Shown in pieces: positions 42,870-52,567 of a stretch of 64,000 nucleotides of DNA (the stretch's first letter is position 1; every line of letters starts with the position of its first letter). Below the pieces are notes generated by a model that saw only the letters and a program-made list of their open reading frames with translations, was not told the DNA's origin and searched no databases. The DNA is from Crossaster papposus (Eukaryota > Echinodermata > Asteroidea > Velatida > Solasteridae), in the NCBI GenBank assembly GCA_037893245.1, contig JBAIAA010000409.1, positions 1,603,001-1,667,000 on the forward strand, read 5' to 3'. A program made the translations under genes and the position numbers.

Positions 42870-43355
42870 TGTATTAAGGGGACAAGTGACATTAGGAAGA
42901 CATTTCGATGTCTCCCTAGTGTTCTAACTTCTTGAAGGAGAAACATTTTTATTGTCGAAACAGTCTAAATCGATAGAGTAGGGTCAAAAATGTATAAATA
43001 CCAAAATTTGTAGAAAATGCTCTAGGGAAAAACGGGTTAGGTCACATGTCTCCCAAATGACCCATCGAAGGTAATTATTATTATTCTTAAGAGAAGTCAA
43101 ATTGACCATGGGACCAATTAGTTTTTCGATTTTGTTTGGCTGTGCAAGTGTTGCAATGTAGATGAGCTGTGTAGCAGCTAACACACGTGTCCAATTCCTA
43201 AACAGTCCCTCATAACAATGACTCGATTCGCATCGAGTAAAAGCTATCAGACTAGAATTTAAAAAAAAATAAGAGCAAAACGTTGCAAACAGTACTTGTT
43301 AAAACTCTGCCAAGTGCATTGAACACGCTAAAAAGTATGGAGTAAAAGTACATAC
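42870..43355. other. Repeat debris, no gene
   Basis: Contains the second foldback fragment (GTCAAATTGACCATGGGACC at 43087) and a short inverted GGAAGACATTTCGATGTCTCC hairpin near 42893. I looked here for the CUB half-exon expected between 43356 and 41960 and found none. Confidence 0.5.
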
Positions 43356-43509
43356 TGGAGGAAGTATAGTAAACTGGTTGGCAAACTGCAAGTTTGCCAT
43401 TGACAAACATCATTGTCGATCCAGGGTTCTGGATCCCACTTTAAACTTGTAATCATCTCAGCCGGAATAGAACGTGCAGAAATGAGCAAAATTGTGCAAG
43501 TCGATGAAT
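43356..43509 (-). CDS. CUB domain exon, N-terminal half
   Basis: 154 nt from acceptor TTTCAATCAG to donor CCA|GTATGT, starting phase 1 and ending phase 2. The reading frame includes SSTCTILLISARSIPAEM and then SLKWDPEPWIDNDVCQW, close to the CUB start G-x-I-T-S-P-N-x-P-x-x-Y-x-N-x-x-C-x-W with both conserved cysteines, then LLYFL. The start phase matches the end of exon 48829-48625. The acceptor has a modest pyrimidine tract, and an alternative acceptor (TTTGCAG) lies 33 bp upstream. The end phase does not fit the next exon found. Confidence is lower than for the other CUB exons. Confidence 0.5.
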
Positions 43510-43514
43510 CTGAT

Positions 43515-44040
43515 TGAAACCTCACACGGAGGGTCTCTTCACTGCAAACGACTTGCCTGGTCTAAATCTAGACACGTTTTAGTTGTGCGACAGCCTTAAG
43601 CAATCCCGCAGTCTCTCTATACTGGGCACGATGGGCCTGATATTACAATGGTGCCTAGCCGGCTGCTTCGACGTACACAGTCAACAGACCATGGCACCTA
43701 CATGTCCTAGCGCTAGCAGGCCTCCACAAACTTGAAATCAGATGGCGCCTTGCCCGGGGCACTCCCAAATCGCTTTGCTGCCGTCCAAAAATAATGAAGT
43801 ATCACGCTCAATCGCACAATTCTAGGGTGATCTTTGACGGCGCAGCCAGTAATTTAGGCAGCACCCATTTCAAAGGGTTTTATCTTTTTTTTATGGATTT
43901 TTGCTTGACAGCTCCCCTTTTGAAAAGTCCCCCGTGCATGACCCAAACTGTATTTCCTTATAACCGCCAGGATGGTGGCCAATATACGTGGGAGAGAAAG
44001 TGATTGGCAATTTGTGAAGGGAGGTGAGATCAGGACAGGG
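43515..44040. other. Non-coding stretch
   Basis: Moderate GC content, with no recognised gene or repeat. Confidence 0.4.
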
Positions 44041-44043
44041 ACC

Positions 44044-44277
44044 CGGGCCAATTTCATGGAGCTGCTAAGCACACAACTGACATTTGCTTAGCATGAACAT
44101 TCTTCCTTGGCAGGAAGAGTTGCAAACCAAAATGTCCAGGTGATGTATATTGTTTGCGACTGGTATTAATCTGGTTTTTGCTCAGCATAAAAACAAATCA
44201 CAGAGAGTTTTGGCTGGAAACCTGTTTTACTAAGCAAGACTTTGTTGTGCTTAGTAAATGTTCGAAATTGGCCCCCG
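44044..44277. repeat. MITE family D, copy 2
   Basis: GGGCCAATTTCATGGAGCTGC on the left and TTCGAAATTGGCCCCCGG on the right, imperfect inverted ends shared with 30544-30760. Confidence 0.75.
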
Positions 44278-44599
44278 GCTAGACCATGGCCAGCCAGGGT
44301 GATGGAAATAACACAAAGCAAAACAAAATTGTTTCCCTAGCCTGCCCAGCAGTGCACCGGGCTTCAGCATATTGCAACAAAAGTAATTAAGTTACTTGTT
44401 CAGTAGCTGGTGAATCTCAACACATTTATTACTGACAAGGGAAGAACGAAACATTTATTTGATTTTCATTTACCAAAATCAACCAATCACTAAACGAACT
44501 TCCCAAATTACGTTGCTCCTACATAGAATGATTGCACTGCACACATTGACCCTACACATAATTAGGAATCAAATAGAAAAACTAGTTTTTCTTTGAATG

Positions 44600-44901
44600 T
44601 AGGATACACCATTTGCAGATATGGAATTCGTTTTACTACCGAATTATTAAAAATACCTTACTTATTTGAAAGTAAATAATTATTCTAGGCCTCCAGCAAA
44701 ATGATTACGCTAGATATCCTGTAATTGGTCTGAACAAATTGAATTGAATTAAACAAATATCAAGAACAACAACTGTCCGACGCCGGTTAAAAACGAACTC
44801 TATTTTTCGTGCTTTTTTCTCAGCATCCATGATTGTAAAACAACCTCCCAAATCCACCCATTCCTGATATTTCAAGCAATTACCAATGGTGTATCCGACC
44901 T
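44600..44901 (-). repeat. MITE family A, reversed
   Basis: GTAGGATACACCATTTGCAG to ACCAATGGTGTATCCGACCT. Both TTAA tetranucleotides have decayed. It contains GGCCTCCAGCAAAATGATT, a variant core. Confidence 0.8.
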
Positions 44902-44904
44902 CGT

Positions 44905-45515
44905 CACCTATGTTTTCCTCTTCCTATTAAACAGACAGTTACAATCAGAGCGCCCTACACACTATTTATCAAATTAGATCACTTTTACCAGAGGGCTGAA
45001 AACAAAAGTAGTTTCTTGAAAAGCTTGGCCTAGAATACAGAACGTTTATCAAATTAGACCACTTTTACCAGAGGGCTAAAAACAAAAGTGTACGTTTGTT
45101 GAAACGCCTGGACTGAAATACACATACATGCACAGATGTGTGTCCCCTGGAGTTTCAACAGCAGCTGATTTTTTAGAGGGAAAAGCAGTTCGGCAACTTC
45201 GGAACAATTAGCTCAAGGGGAGAGGAGTGTGGTTCAATTTGAAAATGTGCATTGAACTCTGATACTCGAATGAAATGCACGGAAATTATAACAAGGCAAA
45301 GGAGATTTCATGGCTTATTACAATGTACAGGGACAATTACACCATTGTCAGTTGTGCATTGTTATCGTTTGAAGCTGAAAAAGGATCACATTACAAGGAA
45401 AGGTGCTTGACAAACAACCTGATGAAGATTTTTAGCTCTGTGAATGCTGCAAATTCTGAAAAAAAACTATATTATAAGATTTTGTTTTTTAATTCAAAAT
45501 TTGCCAAGACACAAT
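44905..45515. other. Non-coding stretch with a local duplication
   Basis: TTATCAAATTAGATCACTTTTACCAGAGGGCTGAAAACAAAAGT-like sequence occurs twice, near 44966 and 45047, about 80 bp apart. A 106-codon plus-strand frame (45275-45595) runs into the palindrome at 45519 and has no family resemblance. Confidence 0.45.
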
Positions 45516-45518
45516 TTG

Positions 45519-45645
45519 AATGGGAGACTTTTGAGACGATAGCGGGCGCCCCACCAACCGGTCCTTTTCTATTGTTTCCAGTGACGAGACAATAGAAAAG
45601 GACCGGTTGATGGGGCGCCCGCTGTCGTCTCAAAAGTCTCCCATT
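45519..45645. mobile_element. Near-perfect palindrome, 57-bp arms
   Basis: Arms 45519-45575 and 45589-45645 are inverse complements at 55 of 57 positions, separated by 13 nt. The arms run from AATGGGAGACTTTTGAGACG through GCGGGCGCCCC to CCGGTCCTTTTCTATTGT. A weak match to the outer word (TTTGAGACGATAGCG) lies at 56826. Probably a short palindromic MITE. Confidence 0.85.
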
Positions 45646-45737
45646 GCAACCACAATCTGCGGTAATTAAGGGCGCGTTCTCCGCCAGTGGATTGCAGCTA
45701 CTCGCGTGTCATGCACTGAACAGACCAATGAGGTACA

Positions 45738-45965
45738 ACTGCAAAAACTGTGTTTAGCGAGTAAACACTTTTCTAAACACTTTCTTGCTATCAGTTTGTA
45801 AACATGTTTAAAATAATGCTAAACATGTTTAGCATGAGGACGGATCGTGTTTAGCCATTAAACGTTGATGTTTAGGAATTGGATGCGTGCATTTAGCTTC
45901 TAAACATGTTTACAAACTGATAGCAAGAAAAGTGTTTCCTCGCTAAACACAGTTTTTAGAGTGTA
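45738..45965. mobile_element. Foldback MITE rich in AAACATGTTTA palindromes
   Basis: ACTGCAAAAACTGTGTTTAG on the left pairs with CTAAACACAGTTTTTAGAG on the right, and AACTGATAGCAAG pairs with CTTGCTATCAGTT. The centre repeats TAAACATGTTTAGC. A relic of similar type lies at 59280-59370. Confidence 0.75.
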
Positions 45966-45969
45966 GTAG

Positions 45970-47148
45970 CGACAACGCGTGCGCTGCGCGTCTTTCGAAC
46001 ATATCTGTGGAAATGTCCAAAAGTTGGTCTTTGACACGCATAATATTTGGAAATGGAATTCTTTTGTTATTTTCTACAAAATGACAGCATGCCAGACGGG
46101 ATAATTTCCCAGAATCATTACAATTTTTACAATTAGTAAGCTTTTCAACAGTATATTGGTTGGTTACTTTTTGGATAGCTGCAAAAGGTATGTTGACCCT
46201 TTTAATAAAAAAAATATCTTCTTTTCAAATTGTATATTCAGTATTCAAAGATGACGATGAGGGAGATGATTTGGCCTGCAACGCTAATCATATTAATGCC
46301 CATCACTTAGAAAATTCAAAGTGCACTAGAATCAGAGTACTAGAGTGTTGTCCACGAATCAAAGTCCAATAACATCAAAATGTAATCCGTAATTCCCCCC
46401 AGGCAATCCAATAGCCTATATACTGAGCACTGTTCCATCCTTGGGCTTACTGATGTTTTCAAGATTGTTGGCCAGGAGCCTTTGCAAACAGGAACGGAGG
46501 CAACGGACGACCCTCTGGGAATTGGCTTGTTATGACATTTCTTATCAAAACTCTTCAGTTGTACTAACAAAATATGAGGGATTGGCAACTGGCTTGATAT
46601 TTTATTTCTCGTATCTCTAGAATTTAAAGCTTCTATTTATCTGCACTCAGCATGCAGAGGTTTGAAGTTGTAGTGGCAAACACTCAAATCGCACTTCTCT
46701 GCAGTAAAGAATAAATGCAGCAAAGTTTTATATTACAGTGCAACTTGGAGATTGGGTAATCATGGATAGGGATGGGAATGTCTATTAAGAAACAAGTCTG
46801 AAATTTGATGAAATGTCTGAAAAATGTATAATATTCAATACTAATCAATTTGTCTGAGATTCAAAACGTCTGATTTCTGAACAATCTTATGCCTGTTAAA
46901 AGTTGTAGGCCTATATGTGACCTGCAGTACATGTACATGGCTGGAAAGCCCACAACATTACATCATGTCATTCATTAAAAAACCTTTTTTTAAATAACAT
47001 GTTGACGGAATGTTCACCCTCTCAACATTGAGCGGACCATTACATGATAATGCACAGCGCGACTTAATATCTTTTTTTTGTGGAGCCGGTCATATAATTA
47101 TGGTTATAGTGTATGGTTAAAGAGTATAAGGTAAGACTGCTAATTCAC
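45970..47148. other. Non-coding stretch
   Basis: No gene recognised. Bases 47010-47095 (GTTCACCCTCTCAA, GCACAGCGCGAC) resemble 38410-38460, an old dispersed repeat. Confidence 0.4.
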
Positions 47149-47149
47149 A

Positions 47150-47488
47150 TTTCAACTGACAATTTGGGAGACTGCCAACATATAGGGCAAAATAGCTCAG
47201 TTGGTAGAGCGCCGGTCTGTTATTCCGGAGGTCGCAGTTCCAGTCCCGCCTTGCTATTTTCTTGTTTGCAAATAAATGTATGCAAGTTTACCTAGTCAGT
47301 TTCCCTTGTGGTTGATTTGTGTATTATAGGATAAAAGGTTGTATCCTCATTGATTGACTCCTCACAATGTCGCTTACCAGGTTGTATCGTAAAATTGGGC
47401 GTGATCCCAGACCACACGGAATTCTGGTGTTTATGACTTCTGACTAGCGCCCTCGAACAAAGATACCGACAATTTGATACCACAAACA
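47150..47488 (+). repeat. tRNA-headed SINE, second family, copy 1
   Basis: ATAGCTCAGTTGGTAGAGCG is a good box A and GTCGCAGTTCCAGTCCCG a box-B-like segment. AAAATAG and CTATTTT could pair as an acceptor. The body, with CTTACCAGGTTGTATCGTAA, CACACGGAATTCTGGTGTT and TAGCGCCCTCGAACAAAGAT, matches minus-strand copies at 60405-60930 and 63888-64000. Confidence 0.75.
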
Positions 47489-47562
47489 TAGGTCAGTTGG
47501 ACGAGCGTCTTTGATATGCGAGCAGATTCTGATCAGAATTTTTCGATCGATTATGCCAATTA

Positions 47563-47660
47563 GCAAAGACGTCCTAATCGAAGGTCATGGCGTGGTCTAC
47601 GGCGTACGTTATATAGCGCCCGCATTGGCGGCCTACGATACCGTAATTAGGACGTCTTGA
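47563..47660. repeat. Short inverted-repeat segment
   Basis: AAAGACGTCCTAAT near 47563 and its complement ATTAGGACGTCTT near 47647 enclose about 70 bp of GC-richer sequence with GTACGTTATATAGCGCC. A likely small MITE. Confidence 0.55.
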
Positions 47661-47850
47661 AACCAAAAACTACGTTACCCGTTGTTGTGTTACAAAAAAA
47701 CGGCAGCGAAATTGGCCAATCAGCAGTTTTGTCCATATTTTTGCAATAAATAATGTCACAGTGGACTCTGGTTGGCTGACGCGCGGAGTCACATACATTT
47801 ACATGTCCAAATAATAGTATACGTTGACTCGGATTGTTAATATTATACCT

Positions 47851-48122
47851 CCAAATAGGCACTTGGGGAGACAATCCCATAGAGAAGTACACAAACTTAA
47901 AACAGTCCTAACTTGTTTACCCTAACCCTTTTCTCTAAGATCCTCGAGATTCATGCTATTTAGACAAAAATCTGTCGTTCTAGGACGAAAATAACTCCCA
48001 AATATCGTTTTTTAGAGTAGCTAGACACTTATTAGGGAGACACGGAAATGTCTCCCTAAGTGCCACTGTCTCCTTATTACCTAAAAACTTACGCTAATTT
48101 GTCTCACCAAGTGCCTATTTGG
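47851..48122. repeat. MITE family E, copy 2 (opposite orientation)
   Basis: CCAAATAGGCACTTGGGGAG to the complement CACCAAGTGCCTATTTGG. Inner words are the reverse complement of 35310-35555, with an extra internal hairpin AGGGAGACACGGAAATGTCTCCCT split around 48040. Confidence 0.83.
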
Positions 48123-48149
48123 AAGAATTAACGTACACATGATATATTA

Positions 48150-48375
48150 TACTCAGGTTGCGCGGGCTTGTTTTTCTACGAACCTCGATTTGAGACGGGT
48201 TCAGGCCGCGCCGGCATATGTGAATAGCACACCCTGATATTCCCGGCCTTGCGCACTGCGAGCCAGTCGCTGGCACATATTTTCGGCCTTGCTCATGATA
48301 TGTTTATCCGTCATCCCTGTTTTAATTCCAAACAAACAAACGTTGCGTGTATACACGTTCTCCGACGCAAACTGG
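48150..48375 (-). repeat. Dispersed repeat, copy 2 of 3, reversed
   Basis: Carries GGTTCAGGCCG, CCGGCCTTGC, TTTCGGCCTTGCTC and GTGTATACACG in the reverse order of 11942-12180. Confidence 0.6.
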
Positions 48376-48379
48376 TTAC

Positions 48380-48620
48380 ATAATTTCTTCTAACAGTATA
48401 CGCATGTTCATATTTTTTTTCAACTCAACAATGAAATTTAAGCCAAATTTTTTTTCGGAAAAAATCATCAAAAAATAAGAGACTCTTTACCTAATGCTTC
48501 CACTGTCAGAAGTTTTACTTAATGTTTTCTGCAGCAATTCCACTGATTTATATTTAAAATAGTCAACGACCACAGTGTCCACCTATTGCCTGTGACCAGT
48601 AGTATCCAACATTATTTTCA
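48380..48620. other. Intron-like non-coding stretch
   Basis: AT-rich sequence downstream of the CUB exon on the minus strand. Nothing else recognised. Confidence 0.4.
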
Positions 48621-48624
48621 TTAC

Positions 48625-48829
48625 CATAGTTTCCCCCAGTCAGCCTTCGTTCAAATTTGTCAGCCTCTTCTAGCGTGATGAAGGAGTAGTTCAGACTGAA
48701 GACACCGTAGCCGTGGTGTCTTTGGTTTCCATTAAGATGATACTCCAAGCGGAGGTTGTGAGTGGATGACAAGTGTGGAGCTGGCCTCTTGAAGCTGCAG
48801 TAGCGGGAGGATTTCTTGCCGTCGATAAT
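48625..48829 (-). CDS. CUB domain exon, C-terminal half plus linker
   Basis: 205 nt from acceptor ATTGCCACAG to the most likely donor TATG|GTAATG, start phase 0 and end phase 1. The product begins IIDGKKSSRYCSFKRPAP, then HLSSTHNLRLEYHL, then GYGVFSLNYSF: the DG-x(n)-C, S-S-x-N-x-L-x-L and G-[FY]-x-x-x-Y landmarks of a CUB C-terminal half. About 20 linker residues (EEADKFERRLTGG) follow. The end phase fits the exon at 43509. A second donor (GCAATAG|GTGGAC) or read-through to the stop at 48561-48563 are alternatives. Confidence 0.65.
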
Positions 48830-48844
48830 CTGTGGCAATGACAA

Positions 48845-49265
48845 GAATTAATTACCCAATTTCAGGCATGTAGAGGTGTACACGTACAGTGATTCTCAAA
48901 TAAAATGCAAACCGAACAGAGTGAGACATGATGTCCTTCAGAGGCCTAAATTTGTCATGAAATGTCAAATTTTCAGGAAACTAATGATCAGGGAAAAAAT
49001 AATTAAATAGTTCAATCGATAAATGGCATGTAACTTTGGGTCCCAACCTCGTGGGATGACCTACGCGTAGTTACATGTAATTGATGGTCCTCATCCAAAA
49101 CACGTCAAAAACAACTAATTTCGGAGAGGTAAACAAACAAAAGTGACAAACAACAATACATTTAAAACGATAGATGACAAGCCAAAGAATGACAATGTCA
49201 GTGAAATAGAACTACATAGAAGCACGCACCGGTACTGAATTTCAAAACAATTCAGCACACTTGAA
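48845..49265. other. Non-coding stretch
   Basis: No exon with a phase-0 donor that would precede the CUB exon was found here. AT-rich. Confidence 0.4.
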
Positions 49266-49269
49266 TGTT

Positions 49270-50079
49270 AAGCCCCTGTCACACTTGTCCGAATCTATAA
49301 TTCCGTTCATAAACCGATCTAAAATATTATTAATTCGGACACGTTCGGAGAGAAATGTAAAAAAAACAGCCAGAAATGAAAATACACCGATCATAATCCG
49401 GTCTTATTCCGGATCTAATAAGTTCCGATTGCAATCCGTCTATAATTCAGAACCTCTCCGATCATCACCGGACATGCCAAACTTTGAAAAATTCATTGAT
49501 CTCAAGACCGACCGCTTTTATAGCAAGTTTGCCGTCTCTGGATCTCCTGCTGAACCGGAATATGATCGTTATATATATGGTATATGTTCGTTTAATATGC
49601 GGTATTACATCGTGGCAATGCGGTATATCATCGGATTTAGTGGCCTCCAATTCGGTGCGTCCGTTTTTTGATCGGCATTACAATGGTGTGGGTTCGGAAT
49701 GAACTCTGAATACATACGGTTATCGATCGAAATCGGAGGCCTGTTCCGTACTCTTCCGTACCTATTCCGCAGTGTAACGAATGGCAACGAATGAGTACAG
49801 TGTGTATTCCGTGTATTCCGTGCATATTCCGTGTGTATACCGGATACCGTCCGTATTGAGGTTGCCGCGACAATTCAGAGATATTATTAAACAGGTTCAA
49901 TAATTTCTCCCAGTTCCTCAATGCATCACCGAACGTACACGAGTATATAGCGTTGGAAAACCGAGGGAAACCGAGGGAAATCCGTTTGAGTTCAGTTCAA
50001 ACCGATTAAAGACCGATTCCACAATTTTTTACTCGGAACATGAACGGAGTGACGATTCCGACAAGTGTGACAGGGGCTT
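49270..50079. mobile_element. TIR DNA element, 0.8 kb, non-autonomous
   Basis: AAGCCCCTGTCACACTTGTC at the left and GACAAGTGTGACAGGGGCTT at the right are perfect 20-bp inverted ends, followed inward by CGAATC/GATTCCG. The inside repeats TTCCGTGTGTAT-like words near 49800-49850. The 136-codon frame over the left half has no transposase motif. Confidence 0.85.
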
Positions 50080-50159
50080 TACACGTACAGTACTGTACAT
50101 TATTTGTGTATTACTGACATGGTAATTATAAGTGGCATATAACTTGTCTGGATTAATAT

Positions 50160-50356
50160 GTTAACCCCTTAACGCAGTGGTACACTAATCTGTCCGGAAT
50201 GCTGGGCCAGATGTTCTGTGCCGTAGAACACGGCCTGTGAGGCAGCTGCATACTCGGTCCACTGTGTAGTGCAGCTACTGGACAGAGGTTCTGTGTTGTC
50301 ATGTGTATAATCCGGTGCAGTGAAGGGACGCTAATAATACCGGCGTCAAGGTGTTA
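50160..50356. repeat. Dispersed repeat family F, copy 2
   Basis: Longer version of 35808-35960. Ends AACCCCTTAACGC and GCGTCAAGGTGTTAA are weakly inverted, which suggests a small TIR element. Confidence 0.65.
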
Positions 50357-50798
50357 AACATTTAAATTGTACACGAAGTCAAATTGTTGCGTGTTTAGTT
50401 GCACAAACACAGAAAACAAAACAGCGACAAATATTAACGCTGCTGTGACATCTTCCCTCACAGAAGTGTGAAGGTAGTCTACTAGCGAATACTTACCCGG
50501 AGAGCCACTACAAATGCAAATTTACCTAGAGGGCGCAATTTAGTCGCCGAGTGCATGCCACGAGCATTGCAGCGTCCCTTGAAAGACATAGAATCTTTAG
50601 GTAATGTCTAGCACGTCGGGTAAAGATCTGCGAGTGCTGGGTGAATGGTGTTCGAGCGTGGTTAAACGAGTATGTCTTTACGAACTGGAACAAAAATTGT
50701 TCAGATCAGTCTGGGAAACCACAGTTTCCGAGGCTAGAACGGGGCAATACGGATAATTTTGCAATTTTCCTGTTCTATCTTTGTGAGAACCTAAAGGA

Positions 50799-51516
50799 TC
50801 AGGAATATTGGCGGGAAAGCGATGACAAACATATCTTTCCATCGACAGGGCGTCGGTGTGCCACGCCTGTGAATTGGGGTACCTGGTGCAGAAGACTTGT
50901 AGTTGGTGATTTTCTGTTGACGCAAGCAGGTCTATTATGCTGCCGATCGATGTTGGCAAATATCTGTTGCACCATCTGCGGCTGCAGTGTCCATGCTGTT
51001 GGGCGGATAGTCCCCCTCGACAACGCAATGGGCCACATAGTGCCTTTGCCTGGAATGTGTGTGGCATTCAACATAATGTTGAGTTTCTGGCACCAGTGGA
51101 GTAGTTCCCACGTGAGGAAGCAGATCTGTGCTGACCGAGTGCCTCCCTCGAGATTTATATACGAAACAACTGTGGTGTTGTCGCATTTGACCAAGACTAC
51201 TTGATTTTGAGTGCTTGGTCGGAAGTGTTTGAGTGCATTGGAATCTGCCTGCATCCCGAGGACATTGATGTGCCATGCATGGTGATGTTGGGGCCACTCT
51301 CCTGTTTTTGGCAAGGGTTTAGTGTGGCTTCCCAGCCTGATCGAGAGGTGCCTGTGTGATGACTCTCGTTGGTTGTGGTTTCAGAAATCTTAGGCCGCTC
51401 GGATCTAGCCACCAGATGAGATACAGGTGAAGATACGAGACAACCTGTACCATGCGAATGATGGGATGATGTCTCGGCTTGTAGTGAGAAAGAAGGTGGA
51501 GCTGCATTGGACGCAT
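50799..51516 (-). pseudogene. DIRS-type RNase H domain, frameshifted
   Basis: From 51516 down: WWLDPSGLRFLKP, then in another frame HINVLGMQADSNALKHF, VVLVKCDNTTVVSYINLEGG, RSAQICFLTWELLHWC and HIPGKG (near 51314-51050). These are the landmarks of DIRS RNase H, including the DNTT motif. A further frame shift leads into DLLASTENHQLQVFCTRYPN near 50930. The overlapping plus-strand frame 50641-51204 is the antisense shadow. Confidence 0.72.
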
Positions 51517-51605
51517 GTGAAGCCGACAAATAAGCTACCAGGTCCACCATACTTGACATCAATCCCAGGTTACTTAGCCATGCTACTGTTGGGAACATCC
51601 CCTTT

Positions 51606-52374
51606 TCAAGAACAACGATACACATTGCTGAAGATTATGTGTGCAGACGGACGTCTGCAAGGGAGGCAGTACCTGCCATGAGGTTTATTACTGCTCCCAG
51701 AAAGGTCGGGGTTTGTGTGGTATTTGGGTGTGACTAGGTTGCTTTGTTGAATCCAAGTCGAGTCGCCCGCCATACCAAGGGTCACGTTGAATGCTTTGTT
51801 AACTTCTTGCTTTGACCGTCCGACCACCAGCCAATCGTCCATATACATAAACGCCATGATATTGTGTTTGTGAAGAGCCGCCCCTAATTATATGACTTCC
51901 AACATTCTTGTGAAGACACAGGGAAGGTTAAAAGCCCAAATGGAAGGGCTGTAAATTCTTATGTCATTTTTGCTGTTGCTGAATCGCAGATATTGACGAT
52001 GACGAGGGTGAATCAGGACATACAGGTAAGCGTCCTTGAGGTCCAGTGATGCAGCCATGCTGGAGTCGGAATCAAGTCGAGAATTATTCGAATGAAGTCC
52101 ATGCGGAATCTTTTTGGCCGAGCAAATCTGTTTAAAGGTTTCAGGCTGTTTCTTTCTTTAGAGTAAGGAAGAAAGTTGAGTGAAAACCTGTTGCTTCTTC
52201 TCTTGAATCCACTATACGAATCACGTTCTTTAAAAGAAGTGACTTTATCTCTGTTTCCAAATCAATGCGTTTGGCTAGTTCAGTTGCAACCATTTTCTCG
52301 CGAACCGCTGTGTTCGATGGGGTGTGTGTGTGAATTGTTTTGTGTAGCCTTGTTTTATTGTTTCGAGCACCCAC
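51606..52374 (-). pseudogene. DIRS-type reverse transcriptase, broken
   Basis: Starts with LETEIKSLLLKNVIRIVDS and GFHSTFFLTLKKE near 52290-52150, then, after a shift, SLDLKDAYLYVLIHP and PCVFTRMLEV near 52050-51890, then FMYMDDWLVVGRS near 51850 with the YMDD catalytic box. One stop lies just before the YMDD segment. Motif order and spacing are those of an RT palm domain. Confidence 0.7.
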
Positions 52375-52426
52375 CAGTCGGAAAAGACCTGGGACCAGGA
52401 CATTATGAAGTGTTGGAGGTGTCCAC

Positions 52427-52429
<3 letters not shown>

Positions 52430-52457
<28 letters not shown>
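52430..52457 (+). repeat. Poly-G run, 28 nt
   Basis: Twenty-eight consecutive G inside the DIRS element, poly-C on its coding strand. A likely later expansion or assembly artefact. Confidence 0.9.
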
Positions 52458-52458
<1 letters not shown>

Positions 52459-52567
52459 TTAGCCGTAACGGAACGCAGTCATTTCCGCCACCTCCCACGA
52501 AACCAGAAGCCCGTGAACTTTCATGTTTGGCTACTCGGTCTGGAGGGTCGGCCTTGGTGGTATCGCC

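Larger units (their letters stand above)
30143..48829 (-). other. Partial multi-exon gene for a CUB-domain protein
   Basis: Four minus-strand exons (48829-48625, 43509-43356, 41960-41826, 30343-30143) have GT/AG borders and encode alternating N- and C-terminal halves of CUB domains. Phases at the borders: starts 0, 1, 1, 1 and ends 1, 2, 1, 1. Junctions 48625/43509 and 41826/30343 are compatible; 43356/41960 is not, so one exon is missing or unrecognised. CUB modules are extracellular protein-binding folds in proteases, receptors and matrix proteins. The first and last exons of the gene are not identified. Introns are full of MITEs, LINE and DIRS debris, as expected for long introns. A decayed gene remains possible. 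Confidence 0.6.

Noticed and set aside
47184..47256. Functional tRNA gene
   Set aside because: Good box A but a degenerate box B and anticodon arm, and the segment is the head of a SINE present in several copies with an attached body.
49261..49671. 136-codon plus-strand frame
   Set aside because: Begins in and runs through the terminal repeat of a TIR element with no transposase motif.
50641..51204. 187-codon plus-strand frame, the longest outside the gypsy element
   Set aside because: Antisense of the DIRS RNase H region; the minus strand has the conserved DNTT and HIPGKG motifs in order.
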